Counted from the first letter of the stretch, positions 27,504 to 36,796 are shown. The stretch is DNA of 64,000 bases from Gloeothece verrucosa PCC 7822 (GCF_000147335.1 NC_014501.1:4356001-4420000); one strand, 5' to 3'. The notes: a model not told the origin generated them from the letters alone. Translations and numbers: made by a program.

Positions 27504-28181
27504 TTATTGCACGACCATTGTGCGTAAAGGAGGCCGCCAACACAAATAAGCAAGGGGCCCAAACAAGGGAATTAACGCTATTAACCAGAATAATTGAGAA
27601 TTGTGCGGAACTCGTTCCGCACCCCAGCTAAAATAGCCGCGACGCGCCAAATCATCCGCCAAAATAGTCGGAAATAACACAGCGAACAAACAAAAGGCCA
27701 AACTCATACCATTAATAAAGCGATCACTGCTAAACTGTTGCCAAAATCCTACCCAGTCTCCCCAAACCAAAGCATAAACTAGCAAACCAAGAGTAAAAAG
27801 CAACACACCCACCCCAGTCGCGCGAGAATCTAACAATTCTAAGAACGCATCCTTAGTGCCGCTAAACGTTTGATTCGGGGAACGCAACGCTAAATAAGGC
27901 AACAGTCCAAGGGTACCCGTTGCTATTGCCGCCACAGCAAACGGCCAAAAAGCTATTGGTTGCATCCTCCCATCAAAAAACAACAAGGCACTATAAATGA
28001 ACAACCAAACCCCTATGAGGGAAAATAAAGCAAAAATAACCGGATTAATTTCACCCCATCTGAAAGTTAACAGTTTTTGCAGTAAGGATAAAGTTTCGCG
28101 TCCATGCAATGGAGGAGCAATAAAAACAAGATAGCCAATAAATCCTATCCATAGTGACCACAGGAGCAACTTTTTTAGCAT
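27504..28181 (-). CDS. Conserved membrane protein, function unknown
   Basis: From ATG 28181 the product has 225 aa; an in-frame TTG start at 28214 is possible but less likely. Five to six hydrophobic segments are visible (about 5-25, 45-70, 75-100, 120-145, 165-185, 200-215), so it is an integral membrane protein. I do not recognise a family with certainty. Near the C-terminus the residues GAERVPH come from palindromic repeat copy 2 inserted in frame between YFSW and NSQLFWL. The gene precedes the ATPase remnant on the same strand. Confidence 0.7.
   Translation of the reverse strand: MLKKLLLWSLWIGFIGYLVFIAPPLHGRETLSLLQKLLTFRWGEINPVIFALFSLIGVWLFIYSALLFFDGRMQPIAFWPFAVAAIATGTLGLLPYLALRSPNQTFSGTKDAFLELLDSRATGVGVLLFTLGLLVYALVWGDWVGFWQQFSSDRFINGMSLAFCLFAVLFPTILADDLARRGYFSWGAERVPHNSQLFWLIALIPLFGPLAYLCWRPPLRTMVVQ
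27602..27626. repeat. Palindromic element inserted in a membrane-protein gene, copy 2
   Basis: Arms GTGCGGAAC (27602-27610) and GTTCCGCAC (27613-27621) flank central TC, followed by CCCAG. On the minus strand this matches copy 1 except for the centre. It encodes GAERVPH, in a different reading frame from copy 1. Confidence 0.88.
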
Positions 28182-28428
28182 AATGATCAATTCCAAGCCT
28201 TTTTCATGGGACAATTACTCTCAAATTACGCAATAGAAATATAGACCTCATCTATCGAATGGTTTATCGCCAATTCCGCTTATCTACCCCTCAATGACAA
28301 CAGCATTTCTTACCCTCTAGAGACGTTTAGAGTAAAAAGCCAGATAACCCGAAAAAATTCGAGTTTTTAGGGATAAAACCGAGTTAAAATGAGAATTATT
28401 CTTTAGATAATTACATATTGCTTTAACG

Positions 28429-28914
28429 ATGACATCCGATCAAGACAAAAACACTCCTGATGAGCTTCTTCAAGACATTTTAGCCGGACGGCAGTTTTCC
28501 CTCGCTGATGTAATTGGTAGAGAAGGAGGCGATTTTCTTAAGGGAGAATCACCCGTTCCGAAACTGTTGCAAGCTGTAACCGAAATTAATGTTTTTATTG
28601 CTCAAAATCTTGCTGATTCATCCGGAGCTTTACAAGCGATTTTACAAAATTGGGTTAAAGATGATCAAGCCGGAGTTAGCCGCCATTTAAACTGTCCTTT
28701 GCTGGCTTTGAGGGACCTTTTAGAAACAATTGTTAATAACCCACAATTACTCTATGAATTGGTTAAGCAAGTGGATTTCAAATGGGGTCAAATTTATGAT
28801 GAGCGTCCTCATTTTCAGCTACCGGGACAACCCCCTCATCCCGAGGATGAATATACTCATGAATCCGTCAAAGAAAAACTGAACAATTTACTCGAGTTAG
28901 TCAAAGCTCAATAA
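28429..28914 (+). CDS. Conserved hypothetical protein
   Basis: A 161-aa, largely helical, acidic soluble protein. It begins MTSDQDKNTPDELLQDILAG, contains LADVIGREGGDFLKGE, and ends in LNNLLELVKAQ. No membrane segment, signal peptide or known motif is visible. It is monocistronic, convergent with the DNA glycosylase gene 13 bp away. I do not recognise it and propose no function. Confidence 0.65.
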   Translation: MTSDQDKNTPDELLQDILAGRQFSLADVIGREGGDFLKGESPVPKLLQAVTEINVFIAQNLADSSGALQAILQNWVKDDQAGVSRHLNCPLLALRDLLETIVNNPQLLYELVKQVDFKWGQIYDERPHFQLPGQPPHPEDEYTHESVKEKLNNLLELVKAQ

Positions 28915-28927
28915 GTTTTTTCCCTCT

Positions 28928-29575
28928 TCAAAATTGTATTTTTTCAATGGTATCTGACAAACTGCGCCATAAATACCAAGCCGCTATCGTTCTGTAAGGT
29001 TTCCATTTGTGGCCAATTGCTTCCACAATTTCTGGAGATGGCAACTCAGGAAGTTGATATAAATTCTTGATGGCCATTCGGATTCCTAAATCACCTGACG
29101 GCAAAATATCTAATCGCTGGAGACGAAAAATTAGTAACATTTGTACTGTCCAAGTCCCTATTCCTTTGATTTGAGTTAAGAGTTTAATAATGGTTTCATC
29201 TTCCATTGTTGCTAACTCAGACAGAGGCGGCAGGTACTCTTCTACTGCTCTAGCTAAATTTTTTAAGTAGCCGATTTTATAACGAGAAATGCCGATGCTC
29301 CGTAAATCTTCGTCAGATGTTTGTAAAAGATTTCTCGCGTTTAAAGGGGTTGACTCGTTATAAAGAGATAGAAATCGTTGATAAATTTTATTCGCTACTT
29401 CGGTAGATATTTGTTGAGCCATAATAGCCCAAGCTAGAGCCTCCAACAAGCTAGAATTCGATTTAAATTCTGCTAACTGATAATCTCCTATTTCCGATAT
29501 AATTTGAGCCATAATTATATCTGCTTCTTGAAGATAATATAATGCCTGGTCGTAGTTGATCAGTGATTTAGTCAT
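28928..29575 (-). CDS. DNA-3-methyladenine glycosylase II-like (HhH-GPD)
   Basis: A 215-aa base-excision repair enzyme removing alkylated purines. The helix-hairpin-helix segment (about 131-150, LLTQIKGIGTWTVQMLLIF) is followed by the Pro/Gly-rich loop and catalytic D162 in LPSGDLGIR. The size fits the short AlkA/Mag1-type enzymes without the N-terminal TBP-like domain of Escherichia coli AlkA. There is no iron-sulfur cluster cysteine motif, which argues against endonuclease III or MutY. Confidence 0.9.
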   Translation of the reverse strand: MTKSLINYDQALYYLQEADIIMAQIISEIGDYQLAEFKSNSSLLEALAWAIMAQQISTEVANKIYQRFLSLYNESTPLNARNLLQTSDEDLRSIGISRYKIGYLKNLARAVEEYLPPLSELATMEDETIIKLLTQIKGIGTWTVQMLLIFRLQRLDILPSGDLGIRMAIKNLYQLPELPSPEIVEAIGHKWKPYRTIAAWYLWRSLSDTIEKIQF

Positions 29576-29679
29576 TGATATATTTGATTATATCTATTGC
29601 TGAAAATCGCCAAAAGTATCAATAATATCCTAGCACTCTTGAGAGAAGAAGATAAGGCTGTTTTTTCGCGGGTTATCCC

Positions 29680-30528
29680 CTAAAAATGAGATGAAATTTT
29701 AACTTGAATATCAGCCGGTTTGGCATAATAAGGAGCCGTTAAAACCAATCCGTCTACCCCTGTTGTGGCATATTCAGCAATATTAGCCTCATTAATTCCT
29801 CCTGCCGCTAAAATCATGAGTGTGGGATGAATGGATTTTAGCTTGGGTACGATGTCAGCCAGTTCTTCGGCTTTTAGTTTATCAAACTGAAGACCATCAA
29901 TTTTTGCCTGGGCTAACGGCAACGCCTCAGATAGGGTTGTTACTTCGACTAAAATTTTCTTCTCTTTAACTTTACGTTTTAACTCAGTTAATTGTTTACA
30001 TAATCCTTCAATTCCGCCTAAAAAAATCAGATGTTGCTCAAAAATTAAGATCGTCTCGGAAATTCCTAGGCGGTGAGGATAAGCACCACCAGCTAAAATC
30101 GCTTTAATGGCGATGGGTTTTGTGCCCGGAATCGATTTTCGGGTGGTATAAAGCATAATATCAGGGTTGACTTGTTGCGCTAGTTGCACTAATTGATGGG
30201 TTTTAGTGGCAATTCCGCAGGTATATTCGAGTAAATTCTGTGAACATTTCCAACCTAAATGTAAGCTGGCGGCACTTCCATTAGCGATCAAAAACGTTAC
30301 TCCTTTTTCCGCTTGATACCCTGACGGTAATCTTAAAGATACCTCAGCACCCACTCGTTTGAGAAGATTGGCGGCTTCTTCGGTGCAACAGAGGGTTGTC
30401 TCGTGCCGAGTGGTATAGGTAATCGTAGCACTGAAATCGCCAATGCCTAACGCCTGCGTGGTTAAATCAAAGTAGGGGACATCTTCATTGAGCAGTTGCC
30501 AAAGATACTGATCGCTAATAATATTCAT
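29680..30528 (-). CDS. modD: ModD-like protein (nicotinate-nucleotide pyrophosphorylase family)
   Basis: A 282-aa member of the NadC/ModD fold. The sequence begins IISDQYLWQLLNEDVPYFDL, has the TRKSIPGTKPIAIKAILAGG active-site segment and the C-terminal barrel motif ILAAGGINEANIAEYA. In NadC the equivalent segment reads TRKTxPGLR; the change to SIPGTKPI and the start DVPYFDLTT fit ModD, found in molybdenum transport operons in other bacteria. No molybdate transporter genes are nearby. Its reaction has not been established. Confidence 0.82.
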   Translation of the reverse strand: MNIISDQYLWQLLNEDVPYFDLTTQALGIGDFSATITYTTRHETTLCCTEEAANLLKRVGAEVSLRLPSGYQAEKGVTFLIANGSAASLHLGWKCSQNLLEYTCGIATKTHQLVQLAQQVNPDIMLYTTRKSIPGTKPIAIKAILAGGAYPHRLGISETILIFEQHLIFLGGIEGLCKQLTELKRKVKEKKILVEVTTLSEALPLAQAKIDGLQFDKLKAEELADIVPKLKSIHPTLMILAAGGINEANIAEYATTGVDGLVLTAPYYAKPADIQVKISSHF

Positions 30529-30593
30529 CCGAATTTTGTGCTATCGTTCGATATGTTCAATTATTCTATCCTTTAAACTTTTGCTTTTCAAGA

Positions 30594-31388
30594 ATGAAAA
30601 TCGCTACTTGGAATGTCAATTCTATTCGCATTCGTCAACAGCAAGTGAGCCACTGGTTACAAATGAATCCGGTTGATGTTCTTTGCTTACAAGAAACTAA
30701 AGTCATTGATGCCGATTTTCCTAAAATGCCTTTTGAAGAGTTGGGCTATCATCTCTATATTTCTGGACAACCTTCTTATAATGGTGTGGCTCTTTTGAGT
30801 CGTCAGCCGCTAGAAGATGTCCGCATAGGCTTTACTCAAGTTCTTGGGGTTGATGATGTTTTAGCCGCCACTTTTGACCAACAGAAACGAGTGATTAGCG
30901 GCATTTTTCATGACGTGCGAATTGTGAATCTTTATGTGCCTAATGGAGCGGATTTGTCAAGTGATAAATATGCCTATAAACTCCAGTGGTTAAAAATGCT
31001 ACGAAACTATTTAACACTTTTCAAAGAAAATTATCCTCAAGAATTGTGTGTTTGTGGGGATTTTAATGTGGCTCCTGAAGATAAAGATATTCATAATCCG
31101 AAAGGCAAAGAAACTCATATTATGGCTACTCCTCAAGAAAGAAAAGCTTTGCAAGAAGTGTTAGAGATCGGCTTAAAAGATGCTTTTCGGAAATTTACAG
31201 CCGAAGGCGGCCATTATAGCTGGTGGGATTATCGTTCTGGCGGCTTTCAACGCAATCGAGGTTGGCGAATTGACCATCATTTTTTAACTCCTAAGCTGTA
31301 TGAACAGGCGACCAGTTGTACAATAGATATAGAACCCAGAAAACAAGAAAAACCCAGCGATCATACTCCGGTTATTGTTGAATTTTAA
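30594..31388 (+). CDS. xth: Exodeoxyribonuclease III (AP endonuclease)
   Basis: A 264-aa Mg-dependent DNA repair nuclease that incises at abasic sites. All motifs of the Xth family are visible: start KIATWNVNSIRIR, LCLQETKV (metal-binding Glu), NLYVPNG, CGDFNVAPED (Asp and Asn), GWRIDHHFLT and the final SDHTPVIVEF with the catalytic Asp-His. It lies upstream of, and close to, the DNA methyltransferase gene on the same strand. The two could be cotranscribed. Confidence 0.95.
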   Translation: MKIATWNVNSIRIRQQQVSHWLQMNPVDVLCLQETKVIDADFPKMPFEELGYHLYISGQPSYNGVALLSRQPLEDVRIGFTQVLGVDDVLAATFDQQKRVISGIFHDVRIVNLYVPNGADLSSDKYAYKLQWLKMLRNYLTLFKENYPQELCVCGDFNVAPEDKDIHNPKGKETHIMATPQERKALQEVLEIGLKDAFRKFTAEGGHYSWWDYRSGGFQRNRGWRIDHHFLTPKLYEQATSCTIDIEPRKQEKPSDHTPVIVEF

Positions 31389-31413
31389 CTGGCTTTGTGG
31401 GGACAGTAAGAAA

Positions 31414-32688
31414 ATGATCAGTGCAAAAAAGCGACGACCAATAGCCGTAGATTTATTTGCGGGTGCAGGGGGAATGTCCCTTGGATTTGAACAAGCTGGA
31501 TTTGATGTATTAGCATCGGTAGAAATTGATCCGATTCATTGTGCAACTCATGAGTATAATTTTCCCTTTTCGACGATGATCTGTCGCAGTGTTACCGAAA
31601 TAACCGCTAGAGAAATTAGAAATTTATCCCCTATTGGGACTCAAGATATTGATGTGGTTTTTGGTGGCCCACCTTGCCAAGGATTTTCTCTCATCGGCAA
31701 ACGATTACTTGATGATCCTCGAAATGACCTGATTTACCATTTTCTGCGTTTAGTTTTAGAACTGAATCCTAAATATTTTATTTTAGAAAATGTGCCAGGA
31801 ATGGCACTAGGAAAACATAAAAAACTGATTGAAGAAATTATTAACAAATTTCAAGAGAATAATTATAATGTAGAAGAAAATATCAAAATTTTAAATGCCG
31901 CTCATTACGGTGTACCTCAAAATCGTGAAAGGTTATTTTTGCTAGGAAGTCAAAAAGGATTAGTATTACCCCAATATCCGGAACCAATAACGGCACCTAA
32001 CCCCTTTCAAAATCTCTCTAAAACGCCTACGGTTTGGGAAGCATTACAAGACTTACCCGAAGTTAATCATTATCCAGAATTAGAAACAAGAGATTGGGTA
32101 GCGGCTGAGTGGGGCAACCCGAGTGATTATGCCAGAAAACTGCGGGAAATGGCTCTAGAAAATGATTATTTATATCAACGTCAGTATGATATGAAGGTCT
32201 TAACTTCGAGTTTAAGAACAGAACATACAGCGAAATCTATCGAAAGATTTGCCATGACACCGCCAGGTAAAATAGAACCCATTAGCCGCTTTTATAAATT
32301 ATCTCCTGACGGTTTATGTAATACCCTTCGTGCAGGTACACCGAGTAATCGAGGTGCTTATACCTCTCCTCGTCCGATTCATCCTTTTACCCCTCGCTGC
32401 ATTACAGTTAGAGAAGCGGCTAGACTCCATTCTTATCCTGATTGGTTTAGATTTCATGTCACTAAATGGCATGGTTTCCGACAAATTGGTAATTCTGTCC
32501 CTCCTTTATTAGCTAAAGCCGTCGCACTAGAAATTATGAAAGTTCTTAGGAAAGAAATCAGTAAACCGAGTATAATTATTCCTCTAGGCGAAGAAAAATT
32601 ACTCAGTTTTAATATGTCTAGTGCGGCTGAGTATTACGGGGTAGATCCTAAAGTTGTAGGAACAAGAACCAAGCCATTGAAAATTTAA
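31414..32688 (+). CDS. DNA (cytosine-5) methyltransferase
   Basis: A 424-aa C5-methyltransferase starting at ATG 31414; the frame is open from a TTG at 31375 that overlaps the exonuclease gene. Motif I is DLFAGAGGMSLGF, motif IV GGPPCQGFS with the catalytic Cys88, motif VI ILENVPGM, motif VIII QNRERLFLLG, and motifs IX-X end with RQIGNSVPPLLAKAVA. The variable target-recognition part is about residues 200-320. A roughly 45-residue C-terminal tail is unusual. No restriction endonuclease is adjacent, so it looks like an orphan enzyme. Its target site cannot be read from sequence. Confidence 0.93.
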   Translation: MISAKKRRPIAVDLFAGAGGMSLGFEQAGFDVLASVEIDPIHCATHEYNFPFSTMICRSVTEITAREIRNLSPIGTQDIDVVFGGPPCQGFSLIGKRLLDDPRNDLIYHFLRLVLELNPKYFILENVPGMALGKHKKLIEEIINKFQENNYNVEENIKILNAAHYGVPQNRERLFLLGSQKGLVLPQYPEPITAPNPFQNLSKTPTVWEALQDLPEVNHYPELETRDWVAAEWGNPSDYARKLREMALENDYLYQRQYDMKVLTSSLRTEHTAKSIERFAMTPPGKIEPISRFYKLSPDGLCNTLRAGTPSNRGAYTSPRPIHPFTPRCITVREAARLHSYPDWFRFHVTKWHGFRQIGNSVPPLLAKAVALEIMKVLRKEISKPSIIIPLGEEKLLSFNMSSAAEYYGVDPKVVGTRTKPLKI

Positions 32689-32797
32689 AAATAAGACCCC
32701 ACCCAAGTGCGGCGGAGTTTAAAATAAAGCCAAGTTCCTCTGTGCGCGAAAAGGAAATTTCCTGAAAGCTGGCGGCTGTTTTCTGGCTACCTAGTTA

Positions 32798-33310
32798 TCA
32801 TTGGCTTTTTTCACTAACTTTACCCATTTTACCAGGAAGATAAGGTTTAGGAAGGTCTCCATTTTCATAATAAAGAAGATGATCGGCTGCTAGGCGAAAA
32901 ATATATTTATATCTTGTTGGTTCTTCCTGAGAAACCGTGCCTTCTAAACTTAAAATTTTTCCATCAAAACTCCATTTCCCCTGCCAATATTGCTCCAGGA
33001 TAGTTCTTTCTTGTTCATAAACCCGATGTTTAGCCACATAAACCCCATTAGGACGAAATTCATAGCCATAATAGATAGTAAAATCCGGCGTTTCTTTATA
33101 GCCACGCCAATAGCCCACAATTAAAGCTTGAGTGGGATCAATTTCCCCCATTTCTGCTTTAGGTAAATGTTCTCTCTTGAGTTGTGGATCATAGTGAGTT
33201 ATAGTTTTTTCTTTCGAGAGCAAGGGGTTAGCCCATAGGAGCAATAAAATTCCGTTTAGGGATAAAATCAACATTAACCAGATTGATGTCATATTACTAA
33301 TCATTCTCAA
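32798..33310 (-). CDS. Membrane-anchored hypothetical protein
   Basis: A 170-aa protein with one N-terminal hydrophobic segment (about 8-27, signal or anchor) and a soluble domain rich in beta structure. The domain includes VGYWRGYKE, YEFRPNGVYVA, YWQGKWSFDGKILSLEG and YKYIFRLAADHLLYYENGD. The repeated W-G-x-W-x-x-x-G-x-x-L pattern resembles lipocalin-like or DUF-type beta barrels that report on ligand binding, but I cannot name the family. It stands alone. Confidence 0.65.
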   Translation of the reverse strand: MRMISNMTSIWLMLILSLNGILLLLWANPLLSKEKTITHYDPQLKREHLPKAEMGEIDPTQALIVGYWRGYKETPDFTIYYGYEFRPNGVYVAKHRVYEQERTILEQYWQGKWSFDGKILSLEGTVSQEEPTRYKYIFRLAADHLLYYENGDLPKPYLPGKMGKVSEKSQ

Positions 33311-33551
33311 TAAAAAAAATTCTCAATTTAAGCAGTGTCAACTATAAATCAAATAGTCGTCAATGATTACTATTGCTCCCTTTGAGGAGTTAATAACCGC
33401 TATCTACCTCTTATCAAGGTTAATTGACAATTAAAAACTTGAATCAAGGTCAAATTAGCTATGATTAAAATAGTAGGCGGCTCACAACCTGTGCTATTAT
33501 TATCTACTTAATGAGCCAAGGTTCGCAGTTGTTAGGTTAAATTAAAACATT

Positions 33552-33869
33552 ATGACAGTCAAAAAACAATACAATAGCTTTCAAGAACTTCTCGAGTCTT
33601 CTGACCTACCCGTGTTAGTAGACTTTAACGCTACCTGGTGTGGTCCTTGTAAAATGATGGGGCCAGTTTTAGATCAGGTAAGTGCTTTTTTGAAAAATAG
33701 ACTTCTCATTGTTAAAATTGACACAGATAAGTATCCTGGGTTAGCGTCCCGATATCATATTCATAGCTTACCCACTTTGATCTTATTTAAAAATGGTCAA
33801 CCCGTAGAACGAATGGAAGGAATTTTACAGGCAAAACCTTTAATCCAACATTTACAAACTTTTTTATAA
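33552..33869 (+). CDS. Thioredoxin
   Basis: A 105-aa thioredoxin, a cytosolic disulfide reductase. The active site WCGPCK has cysteines at 30 and 33, preceded by VLVDFNATW; the cis-proline loop is HSLPTLILF. The size is that of a single domain, with no signal peptide. Cyanobacteria have several thioredoxin types (m, x, y and others); this cannot be assigned by eye. It is followed after 7 bp by the VOC gene, so the two are probably cotranscribed. Confidence 0.95.
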   Translation: MTVKKQYNSFQELLESSDLPVLVDFNATWCGPCKMMGPVLDQVSAFLKNRLLIVKIDTDKYPGLASRYHIHSLPTLILFKNGQPVERMEGILQAKPLIQHLQTFL

Positions 33870-33876
33870 TCGAGAC

Positions 33877-34335
33877 ATGAGCGAGCAAAATTTGAACTCT
33901 CTGGCTTTAGGAACTCTACGTCAAGTGCATCATATTGCCTTCAATGTCAAAGATATGAAGGCTTCTAAGCATTTTTATGGAAAAATTCTCGGACTACACG
34001 AATTAACCGGCGAAGAAATCCCTAAAACCCTACTTCAGCTAGTCGCTGAGGGAAAAGTAGCAAATTTTGTCACACCGGATGGAACGGTGATAGATTTATT
34101 TTGGGAACCCGATTTGTTACCGCCTAACCCGGACCCTAAACAGGCCTTTACTCGTGCTAATCATTTAGCCTTTGATATCGATCCTGAATTATTTGAGCAA
34201 GCGGTAGAAGTTTTAAAATGCAATGAAGTAAAAATTGATCATGGTCCTGTCACTCGTCCTACAGGAAGAGGGATTTATTTTTATGATCCAGATGGATTTT
34301 TATTAGAGATTCGTTGTGATCCCATCGAAACGTAA
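33877..34335 (+). CDS. VOC family (glyoxalase/bleomycin resistance fold) protein
   Basis: A 152-aa protein of two paired beta-alpha-beta-beta-beta modules. The first begins VHHIAFNVKDMKASKHFYGK and the second ANHLAFDIDP. The metal-binding pattern fits the first His (HHIAF), the second-module His (NHLAF) and the final FLLEIRCDP Glu. Family members include glyoxalase I, dioxygenases and epimerases; the substrate is not predictable. It is directly downstream of thioredoxin and convergent with the next small gene. Confidence 0.87.
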   Translation: MSEQNLNSLALGTLRQVHHIAFNVKDMKASKHFYGKILGLHELTGEEIPKTLLQLVAEGKVANFVTPDGTVIDLFWEPDLLPPNPDPKQAFTRANHLAFDIDPELFEQAVEVLKCNEVKIDHGPVTRPTGRGIYFYDPDGFLLEIRCDPIET

Positions 34336-34344
34336 AATAAAATT

Positions 34345-34620
34345 TTACGGACGAGAATTGATTTCAATTTGTGTAAGTATAGTAAGCACGCCAATCCATC
34401 CCTGAATAAAAACATAAAGAAACAAACTGCCAAATAGGCTCATAATGATGAGAAAAATACCCATGACTTCAGAAATTAATAAAACCCCACTCAAAGCCAT
34501 AAAACCACTCATAATTAAACCCAAGAGTTGCAGCGTTTCTAATTTATGAATTGTTCTATTGATCTTCATGTGTACTAGATGATGATTAAAATATTTAGAT
34601 TCAGCGGTTGACATATTCAA
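34345..34620 (-). CDS. Small membrane protein, hypothetical
   Basis: A 91-aa protein with two hydrophobic segments (about 30-50 and 50-82, including GVLLISEVMGIFLIIMSLFG). It has a short charged N-terminus and ends VLTILTQIEINSRP. No family is recognised. It is monocistronic on the minus strand. Confidence 0.6.
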   Translation of the reverse strand: MNMSTAESKYFNHHLVHMKINRTIHKLETLQLLGLIMSGFMALSGVLLISEVMGIFLIIMSLFGSLFLYVFIQGWIGVLTILTQIEINSRP

Positions 34621-34756
34621 ATCCTCTAAGGGAATAAAAGAGGTTTATTTGCTTGTGAATCTATTATCCGCAATTTTACTGAGTTAAGTGGTGCGAGAAA
34701 TTACTTAGAAGCGATGATATAGATCACTGAAGTTGATTAATTAACAGAGAAAACCC

Positions 34757-35824
34757 TTGAATTCTAACTCTAGTCCTATCATTCCTGAAAATACTGATGT
34801 TCGCACCTGCCCCATCAACCCTAATCACTGGTATGCTGTTGCCCGTAGTTGCGAAGTTAAGAGGCTTCCTTACAGTATTATCCTCTGGCATCAGGCGATT
34901 GTTCTCTATCGAGATCAAAAAGGTATCATTCACGCGCTAGAAGATCGCTGTCCCCATAGACAGGTTAAACTCAGTCATGGATCTGTTAGCGGCAATGACT
35001 TAGAATGCGCTTATCATGGCTGGCGTTTTAATCGAGAGGGAAAATGTACTTTTGTTCCCTATCTCGCTGAGCATCAAAAGTTACCTTCCTGTCAAATTCG
35101 TTCTTATCCCGTCCTTGAGTTAGATGGGTTTATCTGGTTGTTTCCTGGAGATGAGCAAGCGTTAAAGCAAAAATCTTTACAACCGATGGGAGTCCCTGAA
35201 TGGGATCACCTTAACTATATCGCAACGGTTTCTGTTATTAATTGTCCGGGACATTATTCTTTTTTAATCGAAAACTTAATGGATATGTATCATGGACATT
35301 TACATAATAATTATCAGGCTTGGGCCGCCGCCAAATTACAAAATCTATCAGTTGAGCAAAACCGAATAGATGCTTATTATGAAGCTCAAAGCTATTATCG
35401 TATTGATAAAATTTGGTCAATTTCTCAGCTATTTTTCCCGGCTTTGCGCCGCCTTCATCCGGAACCTTTAACCGTTAGTTATATTTATCCTCATTGGCAA
35501 TCTACTCTCGGACAAGATTTTAAAATTTACTGTCTTTTTTGTCCTGTTCACTCCACTTATACTCGAGCTTATTTAATTCATTTTACTTCCCTGGAAGCTT
35601 TTTGGCGTTTACATAAATTACCGATCAAGTTTCGCCGCTTCCTGAAAAATAGCTTGTTTGGTTCCGCCCAAAAAATCCTTGATGGTTTAGTCGCTCAAGA
35701 TGTAGAAATGATTGCCCAAGAACAAGCGGCTTACCTAGAAAACTCCAGCCGGAAAACTTATGAATTAAATCCCACCATTGCCCAAGTGCAAAAATTCATT
35801 AGAGAGCAAGCGCTCTGCACATAA
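34757..35824 (+). CDS. Rieske [2Fe-2S] ring-hydroxylating oxygenase
   Basis: A 355-aa non-heme iron oxygenase; translation seems to start at TTG 34757, with no ATG before the first conserved strand. The Rieske cluster ligands are C65/H67 (CPHRQ) and C84/H87 (CAYHGW). The mononuclear iron site is ENLMDMYHGHLH with D176, H179 and H183. The C-terminus has no clear membrane helices. It resembles the PaO/CAO-like oxygenases of cyanobacteria, but which pigment or aromatic compound it oxidises is unknown. It stands alone, convergent with phoH. Confidence 0.9.
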   Translation: MNSNSSPIIPENTDVRTCPINPNHWYAVARSCEVKRLPYSIILWHQAIVLYRDQKGIIHALEDRCPHRQVKLSHGSVSGNDLECAYHGWRFNREGKCTFVPYLAEHQKLPSCQIRSYPVLELDGFIWLFPGDEQALKQKSLQPMGVPEWDHLNYIATVSVINCPGHYSFLIENLMDMYHGHLHNNYQAWAAAKLQNLSVEQNRIDAYYEAQSYYRIDKIWSISQLFFPALRRLHPEPLTVSYIYPHWQSTLGQDFKIYCLFCPVHSTYTRAYLIHFTSLEAFWRLHKLPIKFRRFLKNSLFGSAQKILDGLVAQDVEMIAQEQAAYLENSSRKTYELNPTIAQVQKFIREQALCT

Positions 35825-35836
35825 ACCTTTTCTATT

Positions 35837-36796
35837 TTAATTCTTTTCAAATTTCTCGTAAGCTTCGACAATTTTTTGAATCAAAGGATGACGTACCACA
35901 TCAGCTTGAGATAATTGACAAAAAGCAATTCCTTCCACAGATTGTAAGATTTTTCTCGCTACCACTAACCCCGACGTTTGATGCTCTGGTAAATCAATTT
36001 GGGTAATATCTCCAGTCACTACCATTCGAGAACCAAAACCTAAGCGAGTTAATACCATTTTTAATTGAGCGGCTGTAGTATTTTGGGCTTCATCAACGAT
36101 AATAAACGCATTACTTAAAGTTCGTCCCCGCATATAAGCTAAAGGAGCTACTTCGATTTTTCCTCGCTCCATTAAATCCGGAATTTTAGCCGGCTCAATA
36201 AATTCATAAAGCGCATCGTAAAGAGGGCGCAAAAAAGGATTAACTTTCTGTTGTAAATCTCCTGGTAAAAACCCGAGTTTTTCGCCGGCTTCTACTGCCG
36301 GACGGGTTAAAATTAAACGTTCTACGTCATCATTCAGTAACGCTTGTACCGCTAAAACTGCGGCTAAAAAAGTTTTGCCGGTTCCTGCCGGACCCACACA
36401 AAAAGTGATATCGTGAGTTTGAATGGCCTTAATATATTGACGTTGACGAAAAGTTTTAGCCCGAATTAATTCACCTCGTCGAGTTCGAGCCAGCACCGCT
36501 TGCTGTAAGTCTTGATATTCCTCAGTTTGTCCGGTATCAAGCGCATGAAAAGCCGTCATAATATCGGCCGTTTCAATGGTTTTCGCCTCTTGCCAATAGG
36601 GTTTAAGGGAACGCACCACAGACAAAGCGCGTTCCACTGATTTTTCTTGTCCGTAAACCCGTAACTCTTGACCCCGTAATACCAAATTAGCTCCCGTGCG
36701 ACGGCTGATAAATTTGAGGTTTTCCTCTTCTTTACCCACTAAAGCGATCACACTTTCTAGATTTGGGAGTTCTATGGTTTGAGTAGTTTCTGTCAT
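35837..36796 (-). CDS. phoH: PhoH family ATPase
   Basis: A 319-aa cytosolic P-loop ATPase. An N-terminal KH-like region (about 10-90) is followed by the PhoH domain with Walker A GPAGTGKT (near 138), Walker B IIVDEAQNT, and TGDITQIDLPE. PhoH proteins are linked to RNA metabolism and, in some bacteria, phosphate limitation; the biochemical role is not settled. The start ATG sits inside a heptamer repeat array with no conventional ribosome site. Confidence 0.93.
   Translation of the reverse strand: MTETTQTIELPNLESVIALVGKEEENLKFISRRTGANLVLRGQELRVYGQEKSVERALSVVRSLKPYWQEAKTIETADIMTAFHALDTGQTEEYQDLQQAVLARTRRGELIRAKTFRQRQYIKAIQTHDITFCVGPAGTGKTFLAAVLAVQALLNDDVERLILTRPAVEAGEKLGFLPGDLQQKVNPFLRPLYDALYEFIEPAKIPDLMERGKIEVAPLAYMRGRTLSNAFIIVDEAQNTTAAQLKMVLTRLGFGSRMVVTGDITQIDLPEHQTSGLVVARKILQSVEGIAFCQLSQADVVRHPLIQKIVEAYEKFEKN

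Noticed and set aside
31375-33310. Restriction endonuclease partner of the methyltransferase
   Set aside because: Neighbours are exonuclease III and a membrane-anchored beta-rich protein; neither looks like a restriction enzyme.
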